Below are positions 14,561 to 22,374 of a DNA stretch of 64,000 nt, in pieces (the first letter of the stretch is position 1; every line of letters starts with the position of its first letter). Location of the stretch: the NCBI RefSeq assembly GCF_902859805.1, contig NZ_CADIKC010000015.1, positions 78,514 through 142,513 of the forward strand. Reading direction: 5' to 3'. The stretch comes from Paraburkholderia sediminicola. GTDB lineage: Bacteria; Pseudomonadota; Gammaproteobacteria; Burkholderiales; Burkholderiaceae. The notes under the pieces were generated by a model. The model made no database searches, was not told the origin of the DNA, and worked only from the letters and a program-made list of their open reading frames with translations. Both the position numbers and the translations under genes were made by a program.

Positions 14561-16654
14561 ATGAGCAAAAAAACCATCGAAGGGCGACTGGTCACCATAC
14601 CGCTCAATCAATTGCACATTTCGCCGCTGAACGCGCGTGCAAACGATACGAGCGATGTGACCGAACTCGCCGCGCTATTGGAATCGCAAGGGCAGCTGCA
14701 GAACCTGATCGTCACTCCGGAAGACGGTGATCAAGGCGTCGTCGGTGGCGGGCGCCGTTATCGCGCGTTCAAGCTGCTCGAGCAAAAGGGCAAGGTCCCG
14801 GCCGACCACCCGGTCTTCTGCCTGCTCACGACTCCCCAGCACGCGCTGGCAGCGAGCGTGGCCGAGAACAGCGGGCGCGAGGCCATGCACCCCGCCGACG
14901 AGTTTTATGCGTTCAAGGTGCTTTTCGAGGAAGGCACGCCGGTCGAAGATATCGCCGCGCAGTTCGGCGTCACGCCGCTAGTTGTGCAGCGCCGCCTGAC
15001 GCTTGCCAAGGTGTCGCCGGAACTGGTCGATATCTACCGCAAGGGCGGCATGAATCTCGAACAGCTGCAGGCCTTCACGCTCACGGACGATCAGACTCTG
15101 CAGTGCAAGGTGTGGTACGGCGCGTCGCAGTTCTACAAGCACGCCTCCCATCTACGCCAGGCGCTTACCAAGGGTCAAACGGACACGTCCAGCCTGCGCA
15201 CGGCCAAGTTTGTCGGGCTCAATGCGTACGAAGCCGCCGGCGGCAATGTGCTGCGCGATCTTTTTGGCGGTCCTGATAGCGGCTACATCACCGATATGGC
15301 GCTGCTGCAGAAGCTGGCCAGCGACAAACTCGAAGCCGCGGCCGAATCGCTGCGTGCCGAGGGCTGGTCGTTCATAGAGGTGCTTCCTGAGATCGGCTAC
15401 AACGAAACGAGCCGCTACACCCGCAGCAAACCGAAGGTGCGCACCTTCACTGCCGAGGAAACTGCCGAGCTCGAGCAGCTTCACGAAATAGCCGCGTCAA
15501 CCGAGCAGGCAATGGAGGGCCTCGAAGGCGACGACGATAACCAGCTTACCGATGGCGAATATGCGGAGATCGAGGATAAGAACCGGAAGGCAGTCGCCCG
15601 CATCAATGAGCTAAAGGCATCGCTCGAAACCTTCAGTGATCGCCAGAAGAAAAGCGCAGGCGCCGTGCTAGGCATCAACCATAACGGCGTGCTCGAGATC
15701 CATCGCGGCATGATCGACCCGAAGGTAGCGGCGGCCAAAGAGAAGGTGAAGGAAAAGGCCGATCGGGACAAGCGCATCGCCGCTGGCGAGGCCGTCGAGC
15801 CCGAGAAAGCCACCTACAGCGAAGTCCTGCTGCGCAAGCTCACCGCGAATCGGTCGGCTGCCATGTCCGCGCACCTGCTCGAAGCACCGCGCGTGGCCCT
15901 CGATCTGCTTTGTTCGTCGCTGCTCGCAAAGGTGCTCCACACCGGCTACTACGGATCTAGCGGGCTCGCGATCGTACCGACCGAGCAGCTGACGAACCTC
16001 ACGTCCAATGCGGACGATATGGAAGAGAGCAACGCGTGGGCCGCGCTCACCGAGCGGCGCACGCAGCTGCTAGCTGAACTGCCTGAGGATCCGGACGCGA
16101 TTTTCGGCTACGTGGCTTCGCGCAGCGCCGTCGACGTGATCGAGCTGCTCGCATTCTGTACGGCGGCCTGCATCAATACCACCGTCAGCAATGATCGCGC
16201 GCGACCGCTCGAGCATGTTGAGCAAACGATCGGTCTGAACATGGCCGACTGGTGGCAACCGACGCGCAAGTCCTATCTCAGCCAAGTGGCTAAGCCCGTG
16301 ATCATCCAGGCGCTTGAAGAGGTAGGGATCGGCGAGCTCGCGATCAAACAGGCCGACAAGCTGAAGAAAGGTGAGCTCGCGCAGAAGGCTGAAGAGCTGC
16401 TCACGGATACCGGTTGGCTCCCTGCCCTGCTTCGTCCGGTAACTCCGCCCGCGGCGAAGGTGGCAAAGCCCAAGGTCACAGCAAAGCCTAAGGCTGCGCC
16501 AGCCGCGAAGAAGGCCGCCGTGCGTAAGACACCCGCCAAGGTGATTCGCGGCGAACCGGGCTTCGTGCCGACCGAGCCAGCAGGCAAAGGTAAGCCCATC
16601 AAGACGCCGCTCGATCCGGCTGCGGCGTGGCCGTTCCCGACCACGAGGCCGTAA
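14561..16654 (+). CDS. Large ParB/RepB-type DNA-binding protein
   Basis: 697 residues. Residues 8-100 are a ParB N-terminal domain: IPLNQLHISPLNARAN, then GQLQNLIVTP and GGGRRYRAFKLL. Residues 105-150 hold AENSGREAMHPADEF and a helix-turn-helix (EDIAAQFGVTPLVVQRRLTLA). The long remainder is helical with acidic and Lys-rich segments and an Ala/Lys/Pro tail (about 630-697). This is the length class of plasmid and phage ParB-like proteins rather than chromosomal ParB. No ParA gene is next to it, so a role in transcription, methylase-like or replication control is as likely as partition. Confidence 0.88.
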   Translation: MSKKTIEGRLVTIPLNQLHISPLNARANDTSDVTELAALLESQGQLQNLIVTPEDGDQGVVGGGRRYRAFKLLEQKGKVPADHPVFCLLTTPQHALAASVAENSGREAMHPADEFYAFKVLFEEGTPVEDIAAQFGVTPLVVQRRLTLAKVSPELVDIYRKGGMNLEQLQAFTLTDDQTLQCKVWYGASQFYKHASHLRQALTKGQTDTSSLRTAKFVGLNAYEAAGGNVLRDLFGGPDSGYITDMALLQKLASDKLEAAAESLRAEGWSFIEVLPEIGYNETSRYTRSKPKVRTFTAEETAELEQLHEIAASTEQAMEGLEGDDDNQLTDGEYAEIEDKNRKAVARINELKASLETFSDRQKKSAGAVLGINHNGVLEIHRGMIDPKVAAAKEKVKEKADRDKRIAAGEAVEPEKATYSEVLLRKLTANRSAAMSAHLLEAPRVALDLLCSSLLAKVLHTGYYGSSGLAIVPTEQLTNLTSNADDMEESNAWAALTERRTQLLAELPEDPDAIFGYVASRSAVDVIELLAFCTAACINTTVSNDRARPLEHVEQTIGLNMADWWQPTRKSYLSQVAKPVIIQALEEVGIGELAIKQADKLKKGELAQKAEELLTDTGWLPALLRPVTPPAAKVAKPKVTAKPKAAPAAKKAAVRKTPAKVIRGEPGFVPTEPAGKGKPIKTPLDPAAAWPFPTTRP

Positions 16655-16656
16655 CC

Positions 16657-16830
16657 ATGCCAGACATCGTCGAACTGGCGCGCGAGGCTGGCCTCACCGT
16701 GGTCCTGAACGGGCGCATCGGGCAGCAGGAATACCACAGCGTGACCGGACCGATCAGCGCGCTGCAGCGTTTCGCCGAGGCGTATCGCACAGCAGCTGAG
16801 CACGACGAAGACAAGGCGAAGAACGATTGA
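16657..16830 (+). CDS. Small phage protein, unknown
   Basis: 57 residues starting MPDIVELAREAGL, one beta hairpin between two helices. Starts two bases after the ParB-like stop. No family recognised. Confidence 0.65.
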   Translation: MPDIVELAREAGLTVVLNGRIGQQEYHSVTGPISALQRFAEAYRTAAEHDEDKAKND

Positions 16831-16887
16831 ATTTGCAGCACCGGGCGCGGCCGGACCACCGCGCAATAAACCAACCTGAGGTAGACC

Positions 16888-17322
16888 ATGAAGCGCATCA
16901 CCCTTGCAGTTGCAGCAGCACTTTCCCTCGCCATCGCACCGGCAGCTTTCGCCGGCGGCTATTCGAATAACACCACGAGCTCGTTCAGCGGCGGGTTCGG
17001 TTCGTCGTCCAGCACGTCGGGTGGCTCGCAGGCCTCCGCCGGCCAGAACGGCAACGGCTATTCGTCGCAATGGAGCAATTCGGCAGGCGGCGGCTATGCC
17101 ATCGGCGGCACGCTGATTGGTGCCGGCGTCGGTTCGTATGGCTTTAGCGGTTTCGGCGGTGGTGTCTCGGCGTCGGGCAGCTACACCGGCAGCACTTCGA
17201 ATGCGAGCGCCGGCGGCTACACGAGCGGTTCGGGCTACGGCTCGAGCAAGTCGGGTGTCGGCACCGACGTCAGCGGCTACGGCTATACCAACCTCGCCGG
17301 CAGCTATTCCTACGGCCAGTAA
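16888..17322 (+). CDS. Secreted Gly/Ser/Tyr-rich low-complexity protein
   Basis: 144 residues. A classic signal peptide (KRITLAVAAALSLAIAPAAFA, cleavage after about residue 22) leads into a mature part made almost entirely of Gly, Ser, Tyr, Asn and Thr. There are no cysteines. A TGAGGTAG ribosome site precedes it. Such a composition suggests a flexible or self-assembling exported protein. It is unusual in an early phage region and may be a lysogenic-conversion gene. Confidence 0.8.
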   Translation: MKRITLAVAAALSLAIAPAAFAGGYSNNTTSSFSGGFGSSSSTSGGSQASAGQNGNGYSSQWSNSAGGGYAIGGTLIGAGVGSYGFSGFGGGVSASGSYTGSTSNASAGGYTSGSGYGSSKSGVGTDVSGYGYTNLAGSYSYGQ

Positions 17323-17329
17323 CGAAGAA

Positions 17330-17358
17330 GGCCTTCGATACCGTAAATATCGAAGGCC
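17330..17358. terminator. Strong hairpin between the two secreted-protein genes
   Basis: GGCCTTCGAT...ATCGAAGGCC, ten perfect pairs with a nine-base loop, but no T run on either side. It may be an mRNA stabiliser or weak terminator. Confidence 0.5.
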
Positions 17359-17385
17359 CCGACCACACACCTTGGGGGTGTAACG

Positions 17386-17910
17386 ATGAACACGAAAATC
17401 ACCGTCGCATTGATTCTAGCACTGGGGACCATTGGTCATGCGCAAGCTCAATCGTCGTCTACGGCGACGCAGTCCAGCGCGTCTCAATCCACTGCACAGG
17501 GCACGATCCAGTTCTCACAGACCCCGGAACATACGACAGAAACCGTTCGGAATGTTTCGGCACCGGTCCTGGGGGCTTACGCGGCTTCTTTCTCTCAGAT
17601 GAACTGCGGCCAGACGGTCCAGTTTGGTGGCGCGATCGCCGGCGTGTCGCTGGTCGGCGGCGCTTCTCATAGCCTGCTCGACTGCAAGCTCGAGGTCGCG
17701 GCCGCCGAGACCGTGCGCCAGTCGACCGTCACCGACGACTCGACGACCAAAGCGAACCTGCAGAAGGCCGCGGTGCTGATCCGTTGCCAGGTGAGCAAAG
17801 AGGTCTATGACGCATACCGCGCCGCCGGCTTCGATTGCTCGCTCAAACCGGCCGAGCTCGAGTCGCGCACCGATACGCAGCCAGCCAACTATCGAGTGGC
17901 GGGTAACTGA
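17386..17910 (+). CDS. Exported protein, unknown
   Basis: 174 residues with a signal peptide (about 1-21, ending GHAQA). The mature N-terminus is Ser/Thr/Gln-rich, followed by a soluble domain with four cysteines (MNCGQT, LDCKLE, IRCQVS, FDCSLK), which could form two disulphides in the periplasm. It follows the Gly/Ser-rich secreted protein and likely belongs with it. No family recognised. Confidence 0.78.
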   Translation: MNTKITVALILALGTIGHAQAQSSSTATQSSASQSTAQGTIQFSQTPEHTTETVRNVSAPVLGAYAASFSQMNCGQTVQFGGAIAGVSLVGGASHSLLDCKLEVAAAETVRQSTVTDDSTTKANLQKAAVLIRCQVSKEVYDAYRAAGFDCSLKPAELESRTDTQPANYRVAGN

Positions 17911-18125
17911 TGTATGGCGAACCGCGCCGCCGCGGAGCGTTCCTGGACGCGGCGCGCGCGTACGCCACTTCGCGGATCCCGACGGATAGCGCGACGCACA
18001 CGTTGTGCGCCGAGTTCGTCGAGATGATCGCGCGAGATCGCGGTGAGCGAGTTGTGTTGCACGTTGGTTCGGTTGTGATCGCGCGCAGCAGCTCGAGCAC
18101 CAAACAGAGTAGTTCGGCGCGCTGA
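17910..18125 (+). CDS. Small phage protein, unknown
   Basis: 71 residues; ATG overlaps the upstream stop (TGATG). Helical with a hydrophobic strand (RVVLHVGSVVIA) and a Ser-rich tail. A strong terminator follows. Confidence 0.65.
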   Translation: MYGEPRRRGAFLDAARAYATSRIPTDSATHTLCAEFVEMIARDRGERVVLHVGSVVIARSSSSTKQSSSAR

Positions 18126-18151
18126 CTCTCTCGACAGCGCGGCGTGTGTTT

Positions 18152-18183
18152 GACCGGGCCTGCGCTTCGGCCCGGTCCTTTTT
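18152..18183 (+). terminator. Rho-independent terminator
   Basis: GACCGGGCC...GGCCCGGTC with a CCTTTTT tail ends the secreted-protein unit and separates it from the DGR region. Confidence 0.9.
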
Positions 18184-18194
18184 CTGGAGTGACC

Positions 18195-18497
18195 ATGGAA
18201 ACACCACTGAACAAAGAGCAGGTCTATGACGCTCAGATCAATCCGTTGATGGCCCAGATCATCGAGATCTGCCAGACCAACAAGATCGCATTCGTCGCTT
18301 CGTTCTCGATCCCGAACGAAGGGGATGAAACCCTTGCATGCACGACGGCGCTGTTGACCGCCGAAACCGAACCGCCTCAGAACCTCGTCGACGCGCTGCG
18401 TGTGCTACGCGGTGGGCGTCGCGCATTGCGGGCGCCTTTCATGTTGCGCACCGAAAACGGTGACGGCACCACAACGCTAACCGCAATCGCCACCTAA
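18195..18497 (+). CDS. Phage protein, unknown
   Basis: 100 residues starting METPLNKEQVYDAQI; TGGAGTG precedes it. Mixed alpha/beta (IAFVASFSIPNEGDE...). The pattern resembles a common small phage protein near replication or integrase genes. Function unknown. Confidence 0.7.
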   Translation: METPLNKEQVYDAQINPLMAQIIEICQTNKIAFVASFSIPNEGDETLACTTALLTAETEPPQNLVDALRVLRGGRRALRAPFMLRTENGDGTTTLTAIAT

Positions 18498-18502
18498 CGA
18501 TC

Positions 18503-18757
18503 ATGCCCTGCACGCCCTTTCGCCTGCCTGGTGGTATCTCGGGCATCGTCTGCACCCGCGGGCGAAAGAGCGTGCGGCACTGCTCGGTTGACGGTTGCAC
18601 GGCGCCGAGCGGTTTCCAGTGCGATTACCCGGTCAAGGCCGGCAAGACATGCGATCGACATCTGTGCGTGAAGCATGCGCACGAGATCGGCGCTGATCTG
18701 CACCGCTGTCCGGAGCACGTCGACGTGGCCGCACAAAGCGATCTATTTGAGAAGTAG
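18503..18757 (+). CDS. Small Cys/His-rich phage protein
   Basis: 84 residues with CSVDGC, C, CDRHLC, H and C, about eight Cys/His ligands in a spacing that suggests two zinc knuckles. It lies directly upstream of the first DGR target gene. Function unknown. Confidence 0.7.
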   Translation: MPCTPFRLPGGISGIVCTRGRKSVRHCSVDGCTAPSGFQCDYPVKAGKTCDRHLCVKHAHEIGADLHRCPEHVDVAAQSDLFEK

Positions 18758-18795
18758 AAGTGAAAACACCGTTGTCTTTCTACAAAGGAGAAGTC

Positions 18796-19155
18796 ATGCA
18801 GCAAATTCAACTTCCACCGCTCGTCGACGGACAGATCTATCTGCACGGCCGCATCAACAAACACGGCGATGTCGAACACACAGTGCTCGTGGCCGTGAAC
18901 GACAAGCGCCTGCCGCGCGACCTGCAGCGTGAATGGGCAAAGAGCGTAGGTGGCGTTCTGTACAACCGTATCGATGCGCTCGTGATGTACAACGAGCACC
19001 TCGAACTTGTGAAGCCCGAAGCCTATTGGACTGATGACGACGTCGAGTGGGATCCAGCTTACGCCTGGTGTCAGTACTTCAGCCACGGCGACCAGATCAT
19101 CATCCACAAGAGCGCTGAGCTCCGCGCGGTTGCCGTCAGCAGATTCACTATTTGA
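18796..19155 (+). CDS. DGR target protein 1 (DUF1566/C-type lectin-like, VR1 at C-terminus)
   Basis: 119 residues; the ATG at 18796 has AAAGGAGAA upstream (a GTG at 18760 lacks one). The N-terminal part is beta-rich (DGQIYLHGRI...HTVLVAVN). Residues 55-86 match the DUF1566 approach to the variable region (LYNRIDALVMYNEHL...YWTDDDV). Residues 87-117 are VR1, ending in AELRAVAVSRF, the typical end of DGR C-type-lectin folds. Relative to the template nine positions differ at adenines, changing residues such as Y to C and N to I, S, H or D. No signal peptide or tail-fibre domain. The protein is small for a receptor-binding fibre; its ligand is unknown. Confidence 0.85.
   Translation: MQQIQLPPLVDGQIYLHGRINKHGDVEHTVLVAVNDKRLPRDLQREWAKSVGGVLYNRIDALVMYNEHLELVKPEAYWTDDDVEWDPAYAWCQYFSHGDQIIIHKSAELRAVAVSRFTI
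19054..19144 (+). repeat. DGR variable repeat 1 (VR1)
   Basis: A 91-bp copy of the template repeat at 20194-20284. Nine differences fall at TR adenines; three differ elsewhere (position 9 T to C, position 74 G to C, position 78 C to T). The last two mark the boundary (IMH versus IMH*) region. Confidence 0.93.
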
Positions 19156-19193
19156 TTCATTCACTCATTCGAACTTCCATCCGGAGAGATTCA

Positions 19194-19661
19194 ATGTCCC
19201 AAGTCACACTGGATCACATCGAGTCCGAACACGCGCGCATCGGCGCGCTGATCGAGCAGTTCAAGCAGCAAGCCGTCGCCACCGAATATGTCATCGAACG
19301 GACGGTGATCCCGCTCCCGGCCGGCGCACGCGTCGCCGGGCCGATCTTCAAGGAAGACGGTGCGCTCGACTATTACCTGATCCTGCACAAGGGCGAATCC
19401 AGCGATGTCAATCACGCCGCCGCGAAGGCATATGTTGGCGATCGCGGCTTCAAGCTTCCCAATCGTCGCGAAGGGCGGCTCTTGCAAGCCGCCTTTCCGG
19501 AGTTCTGCGCCGAGGGAAGCATGTGGCTCGAAGAGGACTACGAGCCGGACCCAGCTTACGCCTGGTATCAGAACTACGACTACGGCAACCAGAACGGCTA
19601 CCGCGAGAGCGCTGAGCTCCGCGCGGTTGCCGTCAGCAGATTCATTCCTTCAGTAATTTAG
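19194..19661 (+). CDS. DGR target protein 2 (DUF1566-like, VR2 at C-terminus)
   Basis: 155 residues, with CGGAGAGATTCA upstream of the ATG. Residues 5-30 form a helix with coiled-coil character (ESEHARIGALIEQFKQQ), 35-75 a beta-rich segment, and 80-118 the DUF1566-like lead-in (FKLPNRREGRLLQAAFPEF...MWLEEDYE). VR2 covers residues 120-150 and ends AELRAVAVSRF as in target 1. Seven adenine positions have changed relative to TR. Apart from the VR and lead-in pattern, the two targets differ clearly, so they are separate genes served by one template. Confidence 0.87.
   Translation: MSQVTLDHIESEHARIGALIEQFKQQAVATEYVIERTVIPLPAGARVAGPIFKEDGALDYYLILHKGESSDVNHAAAKAYVGDRGFKLPNRREGRLLQAAFPEFCAEGSMWLEEDYEPDPAYAWYQNYDYGNQNGYRESAELRAVAVSRFIPSVI
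19551..19641 (+). repeat. DGR variable repeat 2 (VR2)
   Basis: 91-bp copy of the TR. Seven differences at TR adenines and the same three non-adenine differences as VR1, so VR1 and VR2 share one boundary sequence distinct from the TR. Confidence 0.93.
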
Positions 19662-19674
19662 TCATTCAGCCACT

Positions 19675-20052
19675 ATGGCCCTCCACACCGAACTCGACGT
19701 GTACAAGACGGGGTTTGACCTTTTTAAGAAGGTCACAGGCATCGTCAAAAACATGGAACGCTCATTCAAGCGATTGATCGGCGAGGATATCGTCGAAGAA
19801 ATGAAGCGCCTCCTGATTCTCGTCTATCGCGCCAATGTGGCCGATGACAAGGTGCCTCACCTGTCTCAGTTGATCGAGCGAGTAAAACTCGTCGAGTCGC
19901 TCTTCCGTCTCGCGTGGGACTTGAACGAGATCACGGACCGCCAGTATTGGGCCGTTATCCGTCTCACGGAGAGCATCAGCAAACAAGCTGTGAAGTGGAG
20001 GGAGTGGGCCGCTAAACGCCCGTCTCATGGAGGTTCACGCCGCCATGACTGA
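19675..20052 (+). CDS. avd: DGR accessory protein, Avd-like
   Basis: 125 residues, all helical, the size of the Bordetella phage Avd protein (a pentamer of four-helix bundles that binds the RT and template RNA). Characteristic features are a basic helix (KNMERSFKRLIGEDIVEEMKRLL), and RVKLVESLFRLAWDLNEI followed by a C-terminal helix. It lies 13 bases after target 2 and its stop overlaps the likely RT start (ATGACTGA), so the two are probably coupled. Identification is by size, fold pattern and position between VR and TR. Confidence 0.88.
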   Translation: MALHTELDVYKTGFDLFKKVTGIVKNMERSFKRLIGEDIVEEMKRLLILVYRANVADDKVPHLSQLIERVKLVESLFRLAWDLNEITDRQYWAVIRLTESISKQAVKWREWAAKRPSHGGSRRHD

Positions 20053-21388
20053 GCACCGTTTCAATCTGGTCGTGCCGCTGGCCCACAAGGCCACCGCCAT
20101 GCGCAATGAGGATACCGACCACCGGCGTGTGAATCGGTCCGGCGCAGTTTCCCAGCTGAGCAATCGGCCGGGCGACGTAGATAGCACGATGGTCCAGCTT
20201 ATGCCTGGTATCAGAACTACAACAACGGCAACCAGAACAACAACCACAAGAGCGCTGAGCTCCGCGGGGTCGCCGTCAGCAGATCGAAACGCAGAAGCGG
20301 ATTTTGGTTCCAAACTCGTCACGGCGTACCGTGATTGCCGGCGCACGAAGCGCAATAGCGCTAGCGCCCTTGCGTTCGAAGCGAATCTTGAACGCAACAT
20401 AGCAGCCCTGCATGATGAGCTGACCGATGGCAGCTACCTACCCGGCCGCTCGAAGTGTTTCATTATCACGTGGCCGAAACCACGCGAAGTGTGGGCTGCA
20501 GACTTTCCCGATCGGGTCGTGCAGCATTTTCTGTACAACCATGTCCGCGAGCGCTTCGAGCGAGCTTTCATCGCCGATAGCTGCGCCTGCATCAAGGGGC
20601 GCGGCACGCTGTACGCGGCACGGCGCCTCGAAGCAAAGATCCGATCGATTACCGAAAACTGGTCGCGCCCGGCGTATTACCTGAAGTGCGACATAGCAAA
20701 CTTCTTCGTCAGTATCCCGAAGCCACTCCTGCTCGAGCTGTTTCTCACGAGGATCCGCGAACCATTCTGGCGATGGCTGACCGAAATCGTGCTGATGCAC
20801 GATCCGCGCGGTGACTTCGACTACCTCGGCGATCGCGCGCTCATGGAACTCGTTCCGCCGCATAAGCGGCTGCTCGAGCAACGGCTGCATTTCGGCCTCG
20901 CAATCGGCAATCTGATCAGCCAGTTCGCGGCGAACGTGCTGCTCGACGTTCTCGACCAGTTCGTCAAGCACGGGCTCCGCGTGCGTCATTACATCCGTTA
21001 TGTCGATGACTTCATATTCCTCGACGAATCGCCGGCGAGGCTTAACGAGATTCTGGCCGAAGTAACCGCCTTCCTGCCGAAGTATCTCGGTATCCAGCTC
21101 AATCCACGCAAGACGATCCTGCAGCCGATTGACCGCGGTGTCGATTTCGTCGGCCAGGTTATCAAACCGTGGCATCGCTCGACGCGTAAGCGTACGCGCA
21201 ACGAAGCGTTGCGCAGGGTCGCGACCGTGCCAGCCGACGAATTGATGCCGGTTGCCAACTCGTATTTCGGGCTTCTTGGCCAAGCAACTGCCAGTCATCA
21301 CGACCGTGCATTACTCGCGAATGTTGTGCGATCGCGCGGTCACGCGATCAATTTCAGTCTCACGAAAACTTACCGGGGTACCCGATGA
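20045..21388 (+). CDS. DGR reverse transcriptase
   Basis: 447 residues from ATG 20045, chosen because GGAGG precedes it and it overlaps the avd stop; no usable start lies between the TR and the RT domain, so the ORF is read through the TR. The RT domain starts about residue 85 (LVTAYRDCRRTK, ANLERNIAALHDEL). It has the PKPREVWAADFPDRVVQH motif, SCACIKGRGT, an LKCDIANFF motif with the first catalytic Asp, GLAIGNLISQFAANVLL, and RYVDDFIF (YVDD at about 319-322). LGIQLNPRKT and GVDFVGQVI follow. These are the motifs of DGR-type RTs. It writes A-randomised cDNA from TR for transfer into VR. Confidence 0.93.
   Translation: MTEHRFNLVVPLAHKATAMRNEDTDHRRVNRSGAVSQLSNRPGDVDSTMVQLMPGIRTTTTATRTTTTRALSSAGSPSADRNAEADFGSKLVTAYRDCRRTKRNSASALAFEANLERNIAALHDELTDGSYLPGRSKCFIITWPKPREVWAADFPDRVVQHFLYNHVRERFERAFIADSCACIKGRGTLYAARRLEAKIRSITENWSRPAYYLKCDIANFFVSIPKPLLLELFLTRIREPFWRWLTEIVLMHDPRGDFDYLGDRALMELVPPHKRLLEQRLHFGLAIGNLISQFAANVLLDVLDQFVKHGLRVRHYIRYVDDFIFLDESPARLNEILAEVTAFLPKYLGIQLNPRKTILQPIDRGVDFVGQVIKPWHRSTRKRTRNEALRRVATVPADELMPVANSYFGLLGQATASHHDRALLANVVRSRGHAINFSLTKTYRGTR
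20194..20284 (+). repeat. DGR template repeat (TR)
   Basis: 91 bp, rich in AAC codons where the targets vary (frame NNGNQNNN in the target reading). It lies between avd and the RT domain, in frame inside the RT ORF. Non-adenine bases are almost unchanged in VR1 and VR2. Confidence 0.93.
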
Positions 21389-22374
21389 GCGAGAACAGCA
21401 AAATCGAATGGACCGACCACACGTTCAACCCTTGGGAGGGTTGCCAGAAGGTCGGGCCGGGCTGCGATCACTGCTATGCGGAAGCCCGCAACGCGCGATT
21501 CGCCGGTGGTGCCGCGATTAACTGGGGCCCGGGCGCCCCGCGTCGACGCACGTCGACGGCGAACTGGCGCAAGCCGATCGCATGGAACGCAGCTCACCGC
21601 GAGTTCTTCGCCGAGCACGGTCGACGCCAGCGGGTATTCTGCGCGTCGCTCGCCGACGTGTTCGACAACGCCGTCGGCGTCGCCTGGCGAGCGGACCTCT
21701 TCGATGTGATCAAGGCCACGCCGAATCTTGACTGGTTGCTGCTGACAAAGCGCATCGGTAATGTCATGTGGATGCTCGGCGAGATAGCCGGATTTCGCTG
21801 TGACGCCGCATGGCTCAGCAATCCTCGATTGCCAGACAACGTTTGGCTCGGCGCGACGATCGTCAATCAGGAAGAAGCCGACCGCGACATTCCTAAGCTG
21901 GTCCAGACCCCGGCCCGCGTACATTTCCTGAGCATGGAGCCATTGCTCGGCCCGGTCGATCTCACCTCAATTCCATGGGGTGGACACCGCATGAGCATGC
22001 TGCAGGGATGGAATAGCCCCGAGCACGGTGTGCATTGGGTAATCGCTGGTGGCGAGAGTGGCCACGAAGCGCGGCCGATGAGCATTCAATGGATACGAGG
22101 CCTGCGCGATCAATGCGGTAGCGCCGGCGTGCCGTTTCTATTCAAGCAATGGGGTGAATGGGCGCCCGCCGGCATGCATCCGTCCGATACACCGGGGCGC
22201 TTCGCCTTCGGCGACTATGAGCATGAGCCGGCGCACTTCATCCAAACCGATCATTACCCGCGTGCGTTCACCCGATTCGGCGCACGCTGCATCCTCGAAC
22301 GTGTCGGCAAGAAAGCCGCTGGTCGACAACTCGATGGCCGCACGCACGACGAATTCCCGCGAGGTGCCGCATGA
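21385..22374 (+). CDS. DUF5131 (phage Gp37/Gp68 family) protein
   Basis: 329 residues; start overlaps the RT stop (ATGA). The N-terminus has the family signature: IEWTDHTFNPWEGC, then CX6CX2C (GCQKVGPGCDHCYAE), a cysteine arrangement reminiscent of radical-SAM-like iron-sulfur sites. FCASLADVFD, WLLLTKR, WLGATI, FLSMEPLLGPV and WVIAGGESGHEARP are further conserved blocks. The family is common in phages near DNA-modification genes, with no proven reaction known to me. Here it is in the same overlapping operon as the DGR RT. Confidence 0.88.
   Translation: MSENSKIEWTDHTFNPWEGCQKVGPGCDHCYAEARNARFAGGAAINWGPGAPRRRTSTANWRKPIAWNAAHREFFAEHGRRQRVFCASLADVFDNAVGVAWRADLFDVIKATPNLDWLLLTKRIGNVMWMLGEIAGFRCDAAWLSNPRLPDNVWLGATIVNQEEADRDIPKLVQTPARVHFLSMEPLLGPVDLTSIPWGGHRMSMLQGWNSPEHGVHWVIAGGESGHEARPMSIQWIRGLRDQCGSAGVPFLFKQWGEWAPAGMHPSDTPGRFAFGDYEHEPAHFIQTDHYPRAFTRFGARCILERVGKKAAGRQLDGRTHDEFPRGAA

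Noticed and set aside
16273..17370. 365-codon frame on the minus strand opposite ParB-like and secreted-protein genes
   Set aside because: It crosses several well-supported plus-strand genes and the product is Arg/Ala-rich noise.
19054..19641. VR1 and VR2 as simple gene duplication
   Set aside because: The rest of the two targets differs widely, and the VR differences from TR fall almost only at adenines, which duplication with drift would not give.
20045..21388. RT as part of a retron or group II intron
   Set aside because: No msr/msd-like structure, maturase domain or intron RNA is visible, while TR, two VRs and an Avd-like gene fit a DGR.
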